A stretch of DNA of 64,000 nt from an uncultured Caulobacterales bacterium (GTDB lineage: Bacteria > Pseudomonadota > Alphaproteobacteria > Caulobacterales > Caulobacteraceae): assembly GCA_903840435.1 (NCBI GenBank), contig CAIMFV010000027.1, positions 1-64,000 on the forward strand, given 5' to 3'. Positions 52,271-61,880 of the stretch are shown piece by piece. A model generated the notes under the pieces. That model saw nothing but the letters and a program-made list of their open reading frames with translations, was not told where the DNA came from and searched no databases. Within the stretch, counting starts at the first letter, position 1; each line of letters opens with the position of its first letter. A program made the translations under genes and the position numbers.

Positions 52271-54456
52271 GGTTTCACACTGACAAGGGCGAGCGCGGCC
52301 GCGACAATCTGGTCCGTCGACGGCAGGGTCGCGGCATAGGCTGGGCCCGTGGCGATAAAGCTATCTTCGGCGGCGATACGCGCCAGCCTGCGATGACGCT
52401 GGCCTTGGAGTAACGTCATCAGACCTTCAGACGGACCGCCAGTCCGGCGGCACTCGTCCACCACCAGCACCGCACCGCTCGCTGCGGTCTCCCGCAGGAT
52501 CGCAGCTTCCGGCAAGGGGCTTAGCCAGCGTAGATCGATGATCTTGACCTTGACCCCCTGGGCGAGCAGCTGAGGCAAGGCTTGTCGCGCGAGGTAATGG
52601 CCATTGCCATAGGTGAGGATGGCAAGATCCTCGCCCTCGCCGAAGACACCCACCTCGCCTAAGCTGATCGTCTCTCCCACCGCAGGATAGACGCCAAGCC
52701 AGCCGCCATCCTTGTCGTCGAAGAGGTCGCGCATGGGATAGAGGGCAATGGGTTCGAGAAAGACCACAACCCGCTGCTCTTCGCGCGCCAGACGGACGCA
52801 CTCGCGTAACATCTTAACCGCGTCTGGCCCATTCGATGGACAGGCGAGGATCAGGCCCGGAATGTCTCTCAGCACCGCCACCGAATTGTCATTGTGGAAA
52901 TGGCCGCCAAAACCCTTTTGATAGCCAAGCCCGGCAATGCGGATGACCATCGGATTGGTGAACTGGCCATTGGAGAAAAACGGCAAGGTGGCAGCTTCGC
53001 CCCGTACCTGATCTTCGGCATTATGTAAATAGGCGAGGAATTGAATCTCGGGGATCGGAATAAAGCCGTTGTGCGCTAGGCCAATGGCCAGCCCAAGTAT
53101 GGACTGCTCGTCAAGCAAGGTATCGATTACCCGATCCGGGCCAAAGCGCGCCTGGAGCTTTTGGGTTACGCCATAGACACCGCCCTTGCGGCCAATATCC
53201 TCGCCCATCATCACAAGTTCGCCATGGGCAAGCATGAGGTCGGTCAAAGCCCAATTGATCAAGCGCGAGAGGGGTTGAGGCTCATTGAAATTGCGCCAAT
53301 CGGCGCCAAACACCTCGGCGCGCGTCTCGAGGCTGGGTTCGACCGTCGCCGCGCAAGACCGTTTGGGGGTTATAAGGCTCGCCATGACGTCGGAAGCGGT
53401 CTTCAGCCTTGGCCGACGCACCGCCTCATCGGCAATCCGGCTGACCCGGTCGAGCGTCTCGCGGTAGATGTCGAGCGCGGCCTTCGGCGACAGCGCATTG
53501 GCCTCTCGCAACAGGCGCACCGTGTTGATCAGCGGGTCGCGCGCCTCTTCCGCCTCGACATCTTCTTTGGGGAGATAGGTAGTAGGCATATCCGCCCCAG
53601 CATGGCCGTAGAGCCGCACCATATTTAGGTGCAGAAAAGCAGGCTTGCGCGCGGTGCGGACAAAGGCCTGCGCCTCCGAAGTCACCCGATAGGTTTCGTA
53701 AATGTCGAGCCCGTCGGCGCTGAAATAGGCAAGCCCTGGGCGATGCTGAAAGCTGGCGGCGATCCAGCCTTTCGGCGTCTTGGTCGAGATGCCGATGCCA
53801 TTGTCTTCACAGACACATAATAGCGGCAAAGGCGAGCCTTGATAAGCGGTCCAGCCTGCGGTGTTAAACGCGCCTTGCGCCGTGGAATGGTTGGCCGAGG
53901 CGTCGCCAAAGGTTGCCACCACAAGGCCATCTGCTGCGAGGACACGGTGCTCGGGCGCATGACGCCGCGCCAGCCCGATCGAAAAGGCCGCTCCAACCGC
54001 CTTGGGCAGGTGGCTTGCAATGGTCGAGGTTTGCGGCGGGATGAACAGCGCCTTGGAGCCCAAAACCTTGTGGCGGCCGCCCGAAATCGGATCGTCTGAG
54101 GAAGCCGCGAACGATAACAGCATGTCATAGGCGATGGTCTGGCCTTCGACCTGTCCCGCGCGCGCAATCTGAAAGGCAGCGTCCCGATAATGCAAAAACG
54201 CCATGTCGGTGGGACGAAGGGCATGGGCGACGGCGGCCATGCCCTCATGGCCTGAGGAGCCGATGGTGTAGAAGCCTTGACCGCGCTTTTGCATGGCGCG
54301 GCTGGTCAAGTCGAGCGCGCGGCTAAGGCAAGCGGCGGAAAACAGCGATACGGCCTCTGTCGCCGGCAAGGGGCCTGACGGCGGCGAGCCGTGGCCCAAA
54401 TCCTCGACGGCGACGCGGCGCAAAAAATTATGGTGCACGATCTCGGCGCGATCCAT
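52267..54456 (-). CDS. Fused 2-oxoacid dehydrogenase E1 (alpha + beta)
   Basis: A 729-residue thiamine-diphosphate enzyme. The N-terminal half is an E1-alpha domain with a GDASANHSTAQGAFNTA...CEDNGIGIS ThDP-binding stretch. The C-terminal half (from about residue 395) is E1-beta: MMGEDIGRKGGVYGVT, DTLLDEQSILGLAIG, EIQFLAYLHNAEDQ. Such fused forms decarboxylate pyruvate or branched-chain 2-oxoacids as part of multienzyme complexes. No E2 or E3 gene is adjacent, so the partners must be encoded elsewhere. It is coupled to the FabD-like gene. The TonB receptor gene diverges from it. Confidence 0.9.
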   Translation of the reverse strand: MDRAEIVHHNFLRRVAVEDLGHGSPPSGPLPATEAVSLFSAACLSRALDLTSRAMQKRGQGFYTIGSSGHEGMAAVAHALRPTDMAFLHYRDAAFQIARAGQVEGQTIAYDMLLSFAASSDDPISGGRHKVLGSKALFIPPQTSTIASHLPKAVGAAFSIGLARRHAPEHRVLAADGLVVATFGDASANHSTAQGAFNTAGWTAYQGSPLPLLCVCEDNGIGISTKTPKGWIAASFQHRPGLAYFSADGLDIYETYRVTSEAQAFVRTARKPAFLHLNMVRLYGHAGADMPTTYLPKEDVEAEEARDPLINTVRLLREANALSPKAALDIYRETLDRVSRIADEAVRRPRLKTASDVMASLITPKRSCAATVEPSLETRAEVFGADWRNFNEPQPLSRLINWALTDLMLAHGELVMMGEDIGRKGGVYGVTQKLQARFGPDRVIDTLLDEQSILGLAIGLAHNGFIPIPEIQFLAYLHNAEDQVRGEAATLPFFSNGQFTNPMVIRIAGLGYQKGFGGHFHNDNSVAVLRDIPGLILACPSNGPDAVKMLRECVRLAREEQRVVVFLEPIALYPMRDLFDDKDGGWLGVYPAVGETISLGEVGVFGEGEDLAILTYGNGHYLARQALPQLLAQGVKVKIIDLRWLSPLPEAAILRETAASGAVLVVDECRRTGGPSEGLMTLLQGQRHRRLARIAAEDSFIATGPAYAATLPSTDQIVAAALALVSVKP

Positions 54457-54701
54457 CAGAGCCCGTCCTTCCGCAATCCTGCGCCGGCAATTCCGCGCGG
54501 CGGAGGCGTGTTCGCCTTGGCGCAGTCCCGCGCCTTATTTTTGCGACGGGTTTAACGAGAAGTCCGCCGGATATCCAGCCTCGCCCGCGACGTCAAAGCG
54601 ACACAAAGAGTTCACCTCACTGCAACGCCAACGTCGCCCAAGGTTCAAAATCTCACCCTATCAGTCCCGCCTCACGCTGACCTGTCGTTTTGGGGGATTC
54701 T

Positions 54702-57164
54702 ATGGCCAGAAGTTTTCGGGCGTCGCGGACCGCGGCGCTACTGACCTCGTGCGCGATTGCGGCGCTTTGTTCCTTACGTCCTGCCTTGGCTGACGAGACC
54801 TCCTCCCCCGTCCAAGCGGCAGCGACGGCAGCGGACGACACAGTTTCGGCGGTTGTCGTCACCATCGCCAAGACCACCCGCTCGGCGGTGCAGTTGGACA
54901 CGGTGGAGACCCAAAAACTTCTCCCCGGCATGAACCCTTTGAAGGCCATTCAAACCCTGCCGGGCGTGCTGTTTGAAACCGCCGACCCCTGGGGGAATAA
55001 CGAACAGAACGAAGAGCTGTTCGTGCACGGCTTTTCCACCCAACAGTTGGGCTACACCTTGGACGGCGTGCCTTTGGGCGACCAACAATATGGCAACTAC
55101 AATGGATTGAGCATTTCCCGGGCCGTGACCAGCGAAAATGTCGGCCGGGTCAGCCTGTCCTCGGGCGCGGGCGCGCTCGGTGTCGCTTCGACCAGCAATC
55201 TTGGCGGCGCCATCGAAACCGTCTCCTCCGACCCGACCAAAACACGCGGCCTCGATGTCCGCGAAACGCTGGGGAGCTATGGCACGAACCGCACCTTCGT
55301 ACGGCTTGACACCGGCGCCCTGGGCCAGGACGGCCAAGCCTATATTTCCTACCTGCATCAAGATGCCCGGGCCTGGGATTTCGACGGCCATCAGAAGGGC
55401 GATCAGGTCAATGTCAAATATGTGCACAATGACACGAAGGGGAAGCTGACCCTCTATGGCGACTGGCAAGCCAAGGTCGAACCGAACGAAGACGCCATCC
55501 AACAAGGAACCGGCGTCGGGGCCAGCTACTATCCCTATACTCGCCCCTTTCTCTATCCAGATTATGGCAGGGGCCTTGCCTATCTAACCTCAGGCCTGGC
55601 TGGATCACCACCAGCGCAATACGGCACCAATTTTTCCAACTATTTCAGCGCCGCCCAGCGCGCTGACATCTTGTCCTATGCCAAATACGAAGCCAATTTG
55701 ACCCCAGACATCACCTGGTCCAACCAAGCCTATTACCACTATGATTATGGTCGCGGCATTGTCGCGGGGCCGATTAATCAGGCAGGCCTGCCGGGACTGT
55801 TCGGATCCTATTTTCCAAATTTGGTGGTCGGGTCAACCACATCAGCGACGAGCCTCGCCAATCTCGCCCAATTGTTTGGCGGGACCGGCTATGAGGTGCG
55901 GACAACCGAATACCGAATCAACCGCGATGGCCTTATCTCGACGCTCCTCTGGAACCTCGGCCCGCACGCCATCGAAGCTGGCCTTTGGTACGAGCATAAT
56001 GAATCGGCCACCCACCGGGTCTGGTATCCATTCTCGGCGGCCAATAACGACCTGACGCCCTACGACATCCCGTCGGGCAAGTCGGTGCTGACCCAGTACT
56101 ATATCCAAATGACCACGGATGATGTGCAGTTGCACCTACAGGACCAGTGGCGCGTGACACCGACCCTCCTGCTGCAGGCGGGCATCAAATCCAGTCTCCA
56201 GACCGCGTCCAGCCAAGTGCCGATCGAGCAGGTCAATCTTCCGACCGCCAATCCGCCAACCGTCTATCCCGTGGGGTCGATCACCTCGAATGAATGGTTC
56301 TTGCCGCAGTTCGGCGGCGTATGGGACATCAATGAACAGGACCAAGCCTTCTTCAACATCCAGAAGAATTTGCGCCAGTTCATCCCCTATGGCGCTGGAT
56401 CGAACTTCTTCGGCGCCTCACCTTGGAGCCTTGGTAGCCAGGCTGCCTTTGAACAGTTCAAGGCCACAGCCCATCCTGAATCGGCTTGGACCTATGAAGG
56501 CGGGGTTCGCGGTAAGCTCAACGTCAATATCGGCCCGCTGACCTCAGTCGAGGGCCAGGTCAGCGCCTACCATGTCGATTTTTCAAACCGGCTGTTGAAC
56601 ATCGCCGCCTATAACTTCATCAATCCAGGTGCCTCGATCCTGGTCAATGTCGGTGGCGTGACCACAAATGGCGCCGACCTCGCGACGACCTTCAATTTCG
56701 GCTCGCATTTCCACCTCTACAATGCGCTCTCCTACAATTCGTCCAAATATAATAGCAACTACTCTACAGCAGCGAAGGTCAGCGGGGTTCTGACCAATGT
56801 CACGGTTCCCATTTCCGGAAAACAAGTGCCCGCCACGCCCGATTGGCTCGACAAGACCATTCTTAGCGCCAATTTCGGGCCCTTTGACGGTCAGGTAACC
56901 GGCGACTTTATTGGTCGGCGCTACACCACCTATCTCAACGACCTCAAGGTTGCCTCTCCCTACATCATTGGTCTTGAGGCAGGCTATAGGTTGCCGATTT
57001 CGGACAATCAGTTTGTCCGCAGCGCGCGGCTCAGCCTGAACGTGACCAATATCGCTGACCGCAAGGGCGTCTCAACAATCAGCATTACGGCGGCCTCAGG
57101 CACCTACCAAGAATACCCTGTTGAGCCACGGATGGTGTTTGTGACTCTCCAAGCGAAGTTCTAG
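54702..57164 (+). CDS. TonB-dependent outer-membrane receptor
   Basis: About 820 residues. A signal peptide (1-31, RPALADE) precedes a TonB-box-like stretch (VSAVVVTIAK) and a plug domain (GMNPLKAIQTLPGVLFETADP, ELFVHGF, GAGALGVASTSNLGGAIET). The remaining 600 residues are alternating strands of a 22-stranded barrel, ending in the aromatic/Phe terminus MVFVTLQAKF. It imports an iron complex, vitamin or oligomer. Its substrate is not readable, though long aromatic-rich loops (WYEHNESATH) suggest a bulky ligand. ATG 54702 is preferred to the one four codons upstream. Confidence 0.93.
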   Translation: MARSFRASRTAALLTSCAIAALCSLRPALADETSSPVQAAATAADDTVSAVVVTIAKTTRSAVQLDTVETQKLLPGMNPLKAIQTLPGVLFETADPWGNNEQNEELFVHGFSTQQLGYTLDGVPLGDQQYGNYNGLSISRAVTSENVGRVSLSSGAGALGVASTSNLGGAIETVSSDPTKTRGLDVRETLGSYGTNRTFVRLDTGALGQDGQAYISYLHQDARAWDFDGHQKGDQVNVKYVHNDTKGKLTLYGDWQAKVEPNEDAIQQGTGVGASYYPYTRPFLYPDYGRGLAYLTSGLAGSPPAQYGTNFSNYFSAAQRADILSYAKYEANLTPDITWSNQAYYHYDYGRGIVAGPINQAGLPGLFGSYFPNLVVGSTTSATSLANLAQLFGGTGYEVRTTEYRINRDGLISTLLWNLGPHAIEAGLWYEHNESATHRVWYPFSAANNDLTPYDIPSGKSVLTQYYIQMTTDDVQLHLQDQWRVTPTLLLQAGIKSSLQTASSQVPIEQVNLPTANPPTVYPVGSITSNEWFLPQFGGVWDINEQDQAFFNIQKNLRQFIPYGAGSNFFGASPWSLGSQAAFEQFKATAHPESAWTYEGGVRGKLNVNIGPLTSVEGQVSAYHVDFSNRLLNIAAYNFINPGASILVNVGGVTTNGADLATTFNFGSHFHLYNALSYNSSKYNSNYSTAAKVSGVLTNVTVPISGKQVPATPDWLDKTILSANFGPFDGQVTGDFIGRRYTTYLNDLKVASPYIIGLEAGYRLPISDNQFVRSARLSLNVTNIADRKGVSTISITAASGTYQEYPVEPRMVFVTLQAKF

Positions 57165-57282
57165 GCCCCGCCCCGTCCGATACTGGTCGACTCTCACGCT
57201 ATAAAGTCCAGAAAACATAAACACTTTTTCTGCACAGGAATCGCGCGATAGTGCCTCCAGTATCGGGTGGAAGGCGAGTGTC

Positions 57283-59523
57283 TTGAACCTCAAATTAGCC
57301 TACTCAAACGTGCGGCGGCGGGACACCTTGTCGTCGGGATCGACCTATTTGCCAGTCGATCGACCGAGAGGCGATCATCTGGCCGGAACCAGCCGGCGGA
57401 TCTCGCGGCGTAAGCTTGATCCAAGTCTGGAAGTGGCGGCCATGCTTGTACGCGATGTCGCCCATCCAAGGCTGGCGGTCGCGTTGCTGACGGCGGCAAT
57501 CGCGCTTTCCTATGTTGCGCCGTTGCACATCCTCGCCTGGGTTGGCTTGGTCTGTCTTTGCGAGATTTGGAGCTATTATGGCAGCCGCCCTTTGGGTCCC
57601 GAAGGCTTTCTCACCCAGGCCCAGAGAGTAAATTTCATTGCGAGTACGATTGCGATTAACGCCTATTGGCTCGCGATTTCAGCAATATTGATCAGCCTGC
57701 ATTCCATGGCTGGCGATGTCTGTGGTCTCGTGATCGTCGCCTTTATCACTACCCATCTGGTGCTGTTGTTTCACGCCTCGCCGGTTGTCTATGTGGCGAC
57801 GGGGGCCGCGCCGTGTGCTGTCGCGCTGGGCGTTGTTTTCACCTGGCTGCATACCCCGTTCATTGATGCGGCCTTGATCTGGGTGACGCTCATCCTGGGA
57901 ACCTTTTATATTGTTGGCCGCTCGTTTGGCATCCCCTCCGCCCAACAACAAAAGGATTGGCTCGAGGGGACATTGGGCGATTACGCCGTCATTCTCGAAA
58001 ACATTCAGGACATCATTATTCATTCAGACGCCCAGGGACGCTGCCTCTATGCCTCCCCCTCCGTCGTCACCATGATGAATATTCGTCCTGAAGAGATGAT
58101 TGGCCGCAAACTCGATAGTTTGACCGATGCGGAGGGTCACGCTGCGATGAAGGCGGCGTTTGGGCGCGTGATTTCTGGCCAGTCAGTAACCGAAGATCTG
58201 ACTATCAGGGCGCCTGCAACGGCGGACGGCGCGCCACGCTGGTGTGAGGTCAATCTTCGCCGCCTGATGGTCGAGGCGGATCAACCGAGTGTCCTGTTCG
58301 TTTGCCGGGAGGTGACGGCCCGCGTGGCGGCTGACCAGGCCCTGCGCGACGCCAAGCGGGAAGCCGAAGCTGCGAACCTCGCCAAGGCGACCGTGATGGC
58401 CAATGTCAGCCATGAAATCCGCACCCCGATGAATGCCGTCTTGGGCGCGCTGCGCCTTATCGAAGGCGAACCCCTCTCTCCTGAAGGGGCCCAGCTGGTC
58501 CGACGGGCCATTGAATCGGGTAAGATGTTGTCGCAACTGCTAAACGATGTGCTCGACTTTTCGCGCATTGAGGCAGGCCAGCTGGAATTGGCGCCTGAGG
58601 CGATCAACCTTGCCGACATGGTGTCGACGGTTACGGGCCTGCTCGCCCCCTCGGCCAAGGCCAAAGCATTGGCCTTTGATGAGCCGGCCCTGCCCGCTGA
58701 CCTGTGGATCGAGGCGGATCCGTTTCGCTTGCAACAGGTGCTGTTTAATCTGGTTGGCAATGCGGTAAAGTTCACGGAACGGGGCGGGATCGCGGTTCAG
58801 GTGGTGATCGAGGATCGCGCCGCAGATCGGCTTCTCATCCAGATCTCCATCACTGACACCGGCCCCGGCATGTCGGAAGAGACCCAGGGCCAGGTGTTTG
58901 AGCGCTTTCGCCAGGCTGAAGATGGACCGGCCCGTCGCTATGGCGGCGCAGGTCTTGGCCTCGCCATTTCTCGCGCCTTGATGGAGCGCATGGGCGGTGA
59001 GCTTGGCTTTGACAGCCTGCTCGGGAAGGGCTCGACCTTTTGGTTTCGGTTCGAGGCGCCCAGAGCCGCATCGGGGACGCAAACTGACAGCGATACCGGC
59101 GCGCTGACCGGATTGAAAATCCTGCTGGCCGACGACAATCCGACCAATCGCTTGGTGGCGAGCACCATTCTGCGACGCTTGGGTGCCGACGTGATCGAGG
59201 CGGAGGACGGCTTGGAAGCCCTCAATGCCGCCCGGGCGTGCGAGCCTGATCTGATCTTAATGGATATCCAAATGCCACACATGGATGGCCTGGAAGCCGC
59301 CCGGGCTATCCGCGCCCTGGCTCAGCCCATTTCGACGGTGCCGATCATTGCCCTAACCGCCAATGCGATGGCCCATCAACGTCAGACCTATGAGGCGGCA
59401 GGCATGTCCGGTCTGGTGGCCAAACCGATTTCACCTGAAGGTCTCGTCTTAGAAATCTATAGGGTCTTCGCCCAGGATCAGGCCGCGTCTGAAATGCCTA
59501 AGGAGATTTCGGCCCAGACTTGA
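57283..59523 (+). CDS. Hybrid sensor histidine kinase
   Basis: Up to 746 residues. Order: a membrane-spanning region with about five helices (about 64-210), a PAS domain (225-345, QDIIIHSDAQGRCLYASPSV), HisKA with His377 in VSHEIRTPMNAVLGAL, HATPase (NLVGNAVKFTERGG, DTGPGM, GGAGLGLAIS), and a receiver domain (612-735) with Asp661 in LILMDIQMPHMDG. The receiver and kinase domains are in one chain, so a phosphotransferase partner is expected elsewhere. The TTG start at 57283 is uncertain; an ATG at residue 54 begins closer to the first helix. It follows the receptor by about 120 nt. Confidence 0.93.
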   Translation: MNLKLAYSNVRRRDTLSSGSTYLPVDRPRGDHLAGTSRRISRRKLDPSLEVAAMLVRDVAHPRLAVALLTAAIALSYVAPLHILAWVGLVCLCEIWSYYGSRPLGPEGFLTQAQRVNFIASTIAINAYWLAISAILISLHSMAGDVCGLVIVAFITTHLVLLFHASPVVYVATGAAPCAVALGVVFTWLHTPFIDAALIWVTLILGTFYIVGRSFGIPSAQQQKDWLEGTLGDYAVILENIQDIIIHSDAQGRCLYASPSVVTMMNIRPEEMIGRKLDSLTDAEGHAAMKAAFGRVISGQSVTEDLTIRAPATADGAPRWCEVNLRRLMVEADQPSVLFVCREVTARVAADQALRDAKREAEAANLAKATVMANVSHEIRTPMNAVLGALRLIEGEPLSPEGAQLVRRAIESGKMLSQLLNDVLDFSRIEAGQLELAPEAINLADMVSTVTGLLAPSAKAKALAFDEPALPADLWIEADPFRLQQVLFNLVGNAVKFTERGGIAVQVVIEDRAADRLLIQISITDTGPGMSEETQGQVFERFRQAEDGPARRYGGAGLGLAISRALMERMGGELGFDSLLGKGSTFWFRFEAPRAASGTQTDSDTGALTGLKILLADDNPTNRLVASTILRRLGADVIEAEDGLEALNAARACEPDLILMDIQMPHMDGLEAARAIRALAQPISTVPIIALTANAMAHQRQTYEAAGMSGLVAKPISPEGLVLEIYRVFAQDQAASEMPKEISAQT

Positions 59524-60595
59524 GGCCTGCAATATAGGCGCGGACAAGCTCAAGCCCCTCGCGATGCACCAGGCTACGGCCCAGTTGCGGCATCATGACG
59601 CCCGGCTCGGTCGAGGCCACGCGATAGGCGAGGATGGAATGGTCAGGGTCGCCCGGCGCAATCGCGACCTCAAGCCCGCCCGACCCCCGGCCTGCAGCGA
59701 TGGGGCGTTTGCCGACCCCTAAGGCGGCGAGATTGTCCTCTTCATAGGTGAGAAAAAGCCCACTATTCGACGCAAAGCCCAGACGATTATGGCAGTGGGC
59801 ACAGTTGACATCGAGATAGGCGCGCGCCCGAGGACCGATGGCTTCGCGTGGGTCATCCCATTTGGGCAGGCGAGGGACGTCGCGGCGTGCTGGCGTCCCG
59901 GTGAGCCAGCCGCTTTGCGACCAGAGGCTGAGTTGGTTTTCTGCCTCCCTGCCACCAAGCGAGGGCCCACCCACCGCTGGGCCATTGAGATTGCGCGCCT
60001 TTGGGCCGATCGGGGTCACCTCCCCGTCGCGGGCGTGGCATTGCTTGCACTGATTGACGTTCGGCACGCGATAGGCAATGGCGACCGACCTTCCCCCATC
60101 GGACCCAACCGAAAGCTCAAGACCAAGACCGGCGCGCTTCAAATCGGCGTCAGTCCCGTCCGCATTCCACACATAGGTATTGGCGACCCAGCCGTCAGCG
60201 TGACGAATGAGAAGGCGGGTTTCAATGCGGCGAAGCGCCTGACCCGGGCGAGTAAAGCTGGCCGGATAGGCGAAGGTTTTGATCAGGGCCGCCCCCACCG
60301 GAAACTCAAGCACACCAGTGGCGCGATAGGCCATGGCGGTTCCGGGCGGCAGATAGATGTAGCGCTGTTTCTCGGCATAGTCGGTGAACAGCGGCGTATT
60401 CAGCTGGTAGGGGATAAGGTCTGGACTGGGGCTGGCATTTGCTCCAGCTGTGTAGATCCCATAGTCCGAAAGGTGGGCGGGCGGCGTGGCCGCAAGGAGC
60501 GCCTGAAGCGAGATGGGGGCAGGCTTGGGTGCAGCGCCGAGGGCCGTCAATCCCGCGAGCGCAAGACCCAAAGCCCTGAGCCTACCCGAACTCAC
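59498..60595 (-). CDS. SO2930-type diheme c-type cytochrome
   Basis: A 365-residue exported protein with two haem-binding motifs, CKQCH (183-187) and CAHCH (265-269), after a signal peptide (about 1-22). The body matches the SO2930/HNE_0200-type family (NTPLFTDYAEKQRYIYLPPG, LIKTFAYP, LPKWDDP). It probably passes electrons in the periplasm. Its start overlaps the beta-helix gene by 4 nt. To my memory these two families are paired in many marine and freshwater proteobacteria. Its end overlaps the convergent kinase gene by 26 nt. Confidence 0.88.
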   Translation of the reverse strand: MSSGRLRALGLALAGLTALGAAPKPAPISLQALLAATPPAHLSDYGIYTAGANASPSPDLIPYQLNTPLFTDYAEKQRYIYLPPGTAMAYRATGVLEFPVGAALIKTFAYPASFTRPGQALRRIETRLLIRHADGWVANTYVWNADGTDADLKRAGLGLELSVGSDGGRSVAIAYRVPNVNQCKQCHARDGEVTPIGPKARNLNGPAVGGPSLGGREAENQLSLWSQSGWLTGTPARRDVPRLPKWDDPREAIGPRARAYLDVNCAHCHNRLGFASNSGLFLTYEEDNLAALGVGKRPIAAGRGSGGLEVAIAPGDPDHSILAYRVASTEPGVMMPQLGRSLVHREGLELVRAYIAGLKSGPKSP

Positions 60596-61848
60596 GGCGC
60601 CTTGCTCGCCTGCCCGTCAAGCGTGACCGGCGCAGGCTCTGGCAAGGCCGCCCCCTCAAGATGTGCGATCAGCTTGGGATTGGCCTTGGTCAAGGGTGTG
60701 CCTTGCTCGCCGAGGTCGAGGCTGAGGATCGGGCCATCCTGCACAACGAGATGCAGCGCCATTGACACCCGTGTCCCGCCCGGCGGCACATAGGAAGTCA
60801 CTCCGTCCCATAGCACCGGCGGCACAGCGCCGCCAAAGGCCTTTGCCAAAAGGCTGCCGCCTTCAAAAGCGGGCGCAAAACCGTTCTTGCCGATGTGGTT
60901 GTCATGCACAAAAACGTCACGCGGCAAGGGATTATAGCTCGCATCGGTGAAGGCGTTTAAATAGGCGGCGAGCAGCACAGCGGCGCTACCATTGCCATCG
61001 ATTTGGTTGTCGAACACATGCACATCGCGATTGGCCATGACCATCACGCCCGTGCCTGTCGGAACATTGGCGACAATATTGCCACGCGGGGCAAAATTGG
61101 GCGTGTCATTGTTCAAGACGGCATTGTGATAGACGCGCACGCTGTGGCCGCCCATCTGCGGCAGTCCCGGCAGGTCAAACACCAAAATGCCGCCAGCATT
61201 ATGGGTGGCAAGGTTGTCATGGACATCGGCATTGTAGCAGTTCTCGATCTCGATCCCCGCCACATTGAAAGCCGCCTTACTGTTCTCGATGATGACGAAG
61301 CGCGACTGTCCAACATAGATGCCTGCGTCCGAGGCCCCCTTGACCTCAACGCCGTCGATCAGGACGTGGCTTGAGGCGACCGGATAAACGCCATAGGCGC
61401 CGTTGGTTTCTTTCGGCCCCCCGGTCCATTCGACGCGCACCCGGCGAAAGGTGATGTCGTCGACACCCTTCGACTTAATCCCGTTGCCGCGCGCATTCTC
61501 CACCGCCAGGTCTTCGATCACTACATGGTTAGAGGTAATAAGGAGGCCATCGGACCCGGCCTTTTGCCCATCAAAAGCCAAGATGGTACGTCCAGGTCCC
61601 TCCCCGCGCACCACCACATTGGCGACGTCCAATGAAAGACTATCCGGCGCCTCAAAGCGTCCGGCGGCCAGATGGATGATATCGCCGGGCTGCGCCTCTA
61701 TCAGCGCCGATTGCAACCGCTCGCCCGAACCGGGACCCGCGGCGACTTCAATGACGCCAGGCGCAACCTCAAGGGTTTTGGCGAGGCCTGAGGTTGAGAG
61801 CGTCAGACCCGCAGTCAGGCTCACAATCGCGAGCAACAGTTTGGCCAT
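60592..61848 (-). CDS. Parallel beta-helix protein, partner of the diheme cytochrome
   Basis: A 418-residue secreted protein with a signal peptide (about 1-23, GLAKT site) and a right-handed parallel beta-helix. The repeats read VVVRGEGPGRT, VVIEDLAVENARGNGIKSKG, VLIDGVEVKGASDAGIYV, and so on to DVHVFDNQIDGNG. Beta-helix domains bind or cut polysaccharides, but no clear catalytic set is visible. It is the upstream gene of the pair, 4-nt overlap with the diheme cytochrome, so both should act on one process, possibly in the periplasm. Confidence 0.88.
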   Translation of the reverse strand: MAKLLLAIVSLTAGLTLSTSGLAKTLEVAPGVIEVAAGPGSGERLQSALIEAQPGDIIHLAAGRFEAPDSLSLDVANVVVRGEGPGRTILAFDGQKAGSDGLLITSNHVVIEDLAVENARGNGIKSKGVDDITFRRVRVEWTGGPKETNGAYGVYPVASSHVLIDGVEVKGASDAGIYVGQSRFVIIENSKAAFNVAGIEIENCYNADVHDNLATHNAGGILVFDLPGLPQMGGHSVRVYHNAVLNNDTPNFAPRGNIVANVPTGTGVMVMANRDVHVFDNQIDGNGSAAVLLAAYLNAFTDASYNPLPRDVFVHDNHIGKNGFAPAFEGGSLLAKAFGGAVPPVLWDGVTSYVPPGGTRVSMALHLVVQDGPILSLDLGEQGTPLTKANPKLIAHLEGAALPEPAPVTLDGQASKAP

Positions 61849-61880
61849 GACGATCTCCCCAAGGTTTTCTTATCGCCAAC

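Noticed and set aside
59789-60793. 334-codon frame antisense to the diheme cytochrome gene
   Set aside because: The opposite strand encodes two CxxCH motifs and a conserved family; the antisense product has no features of its own.
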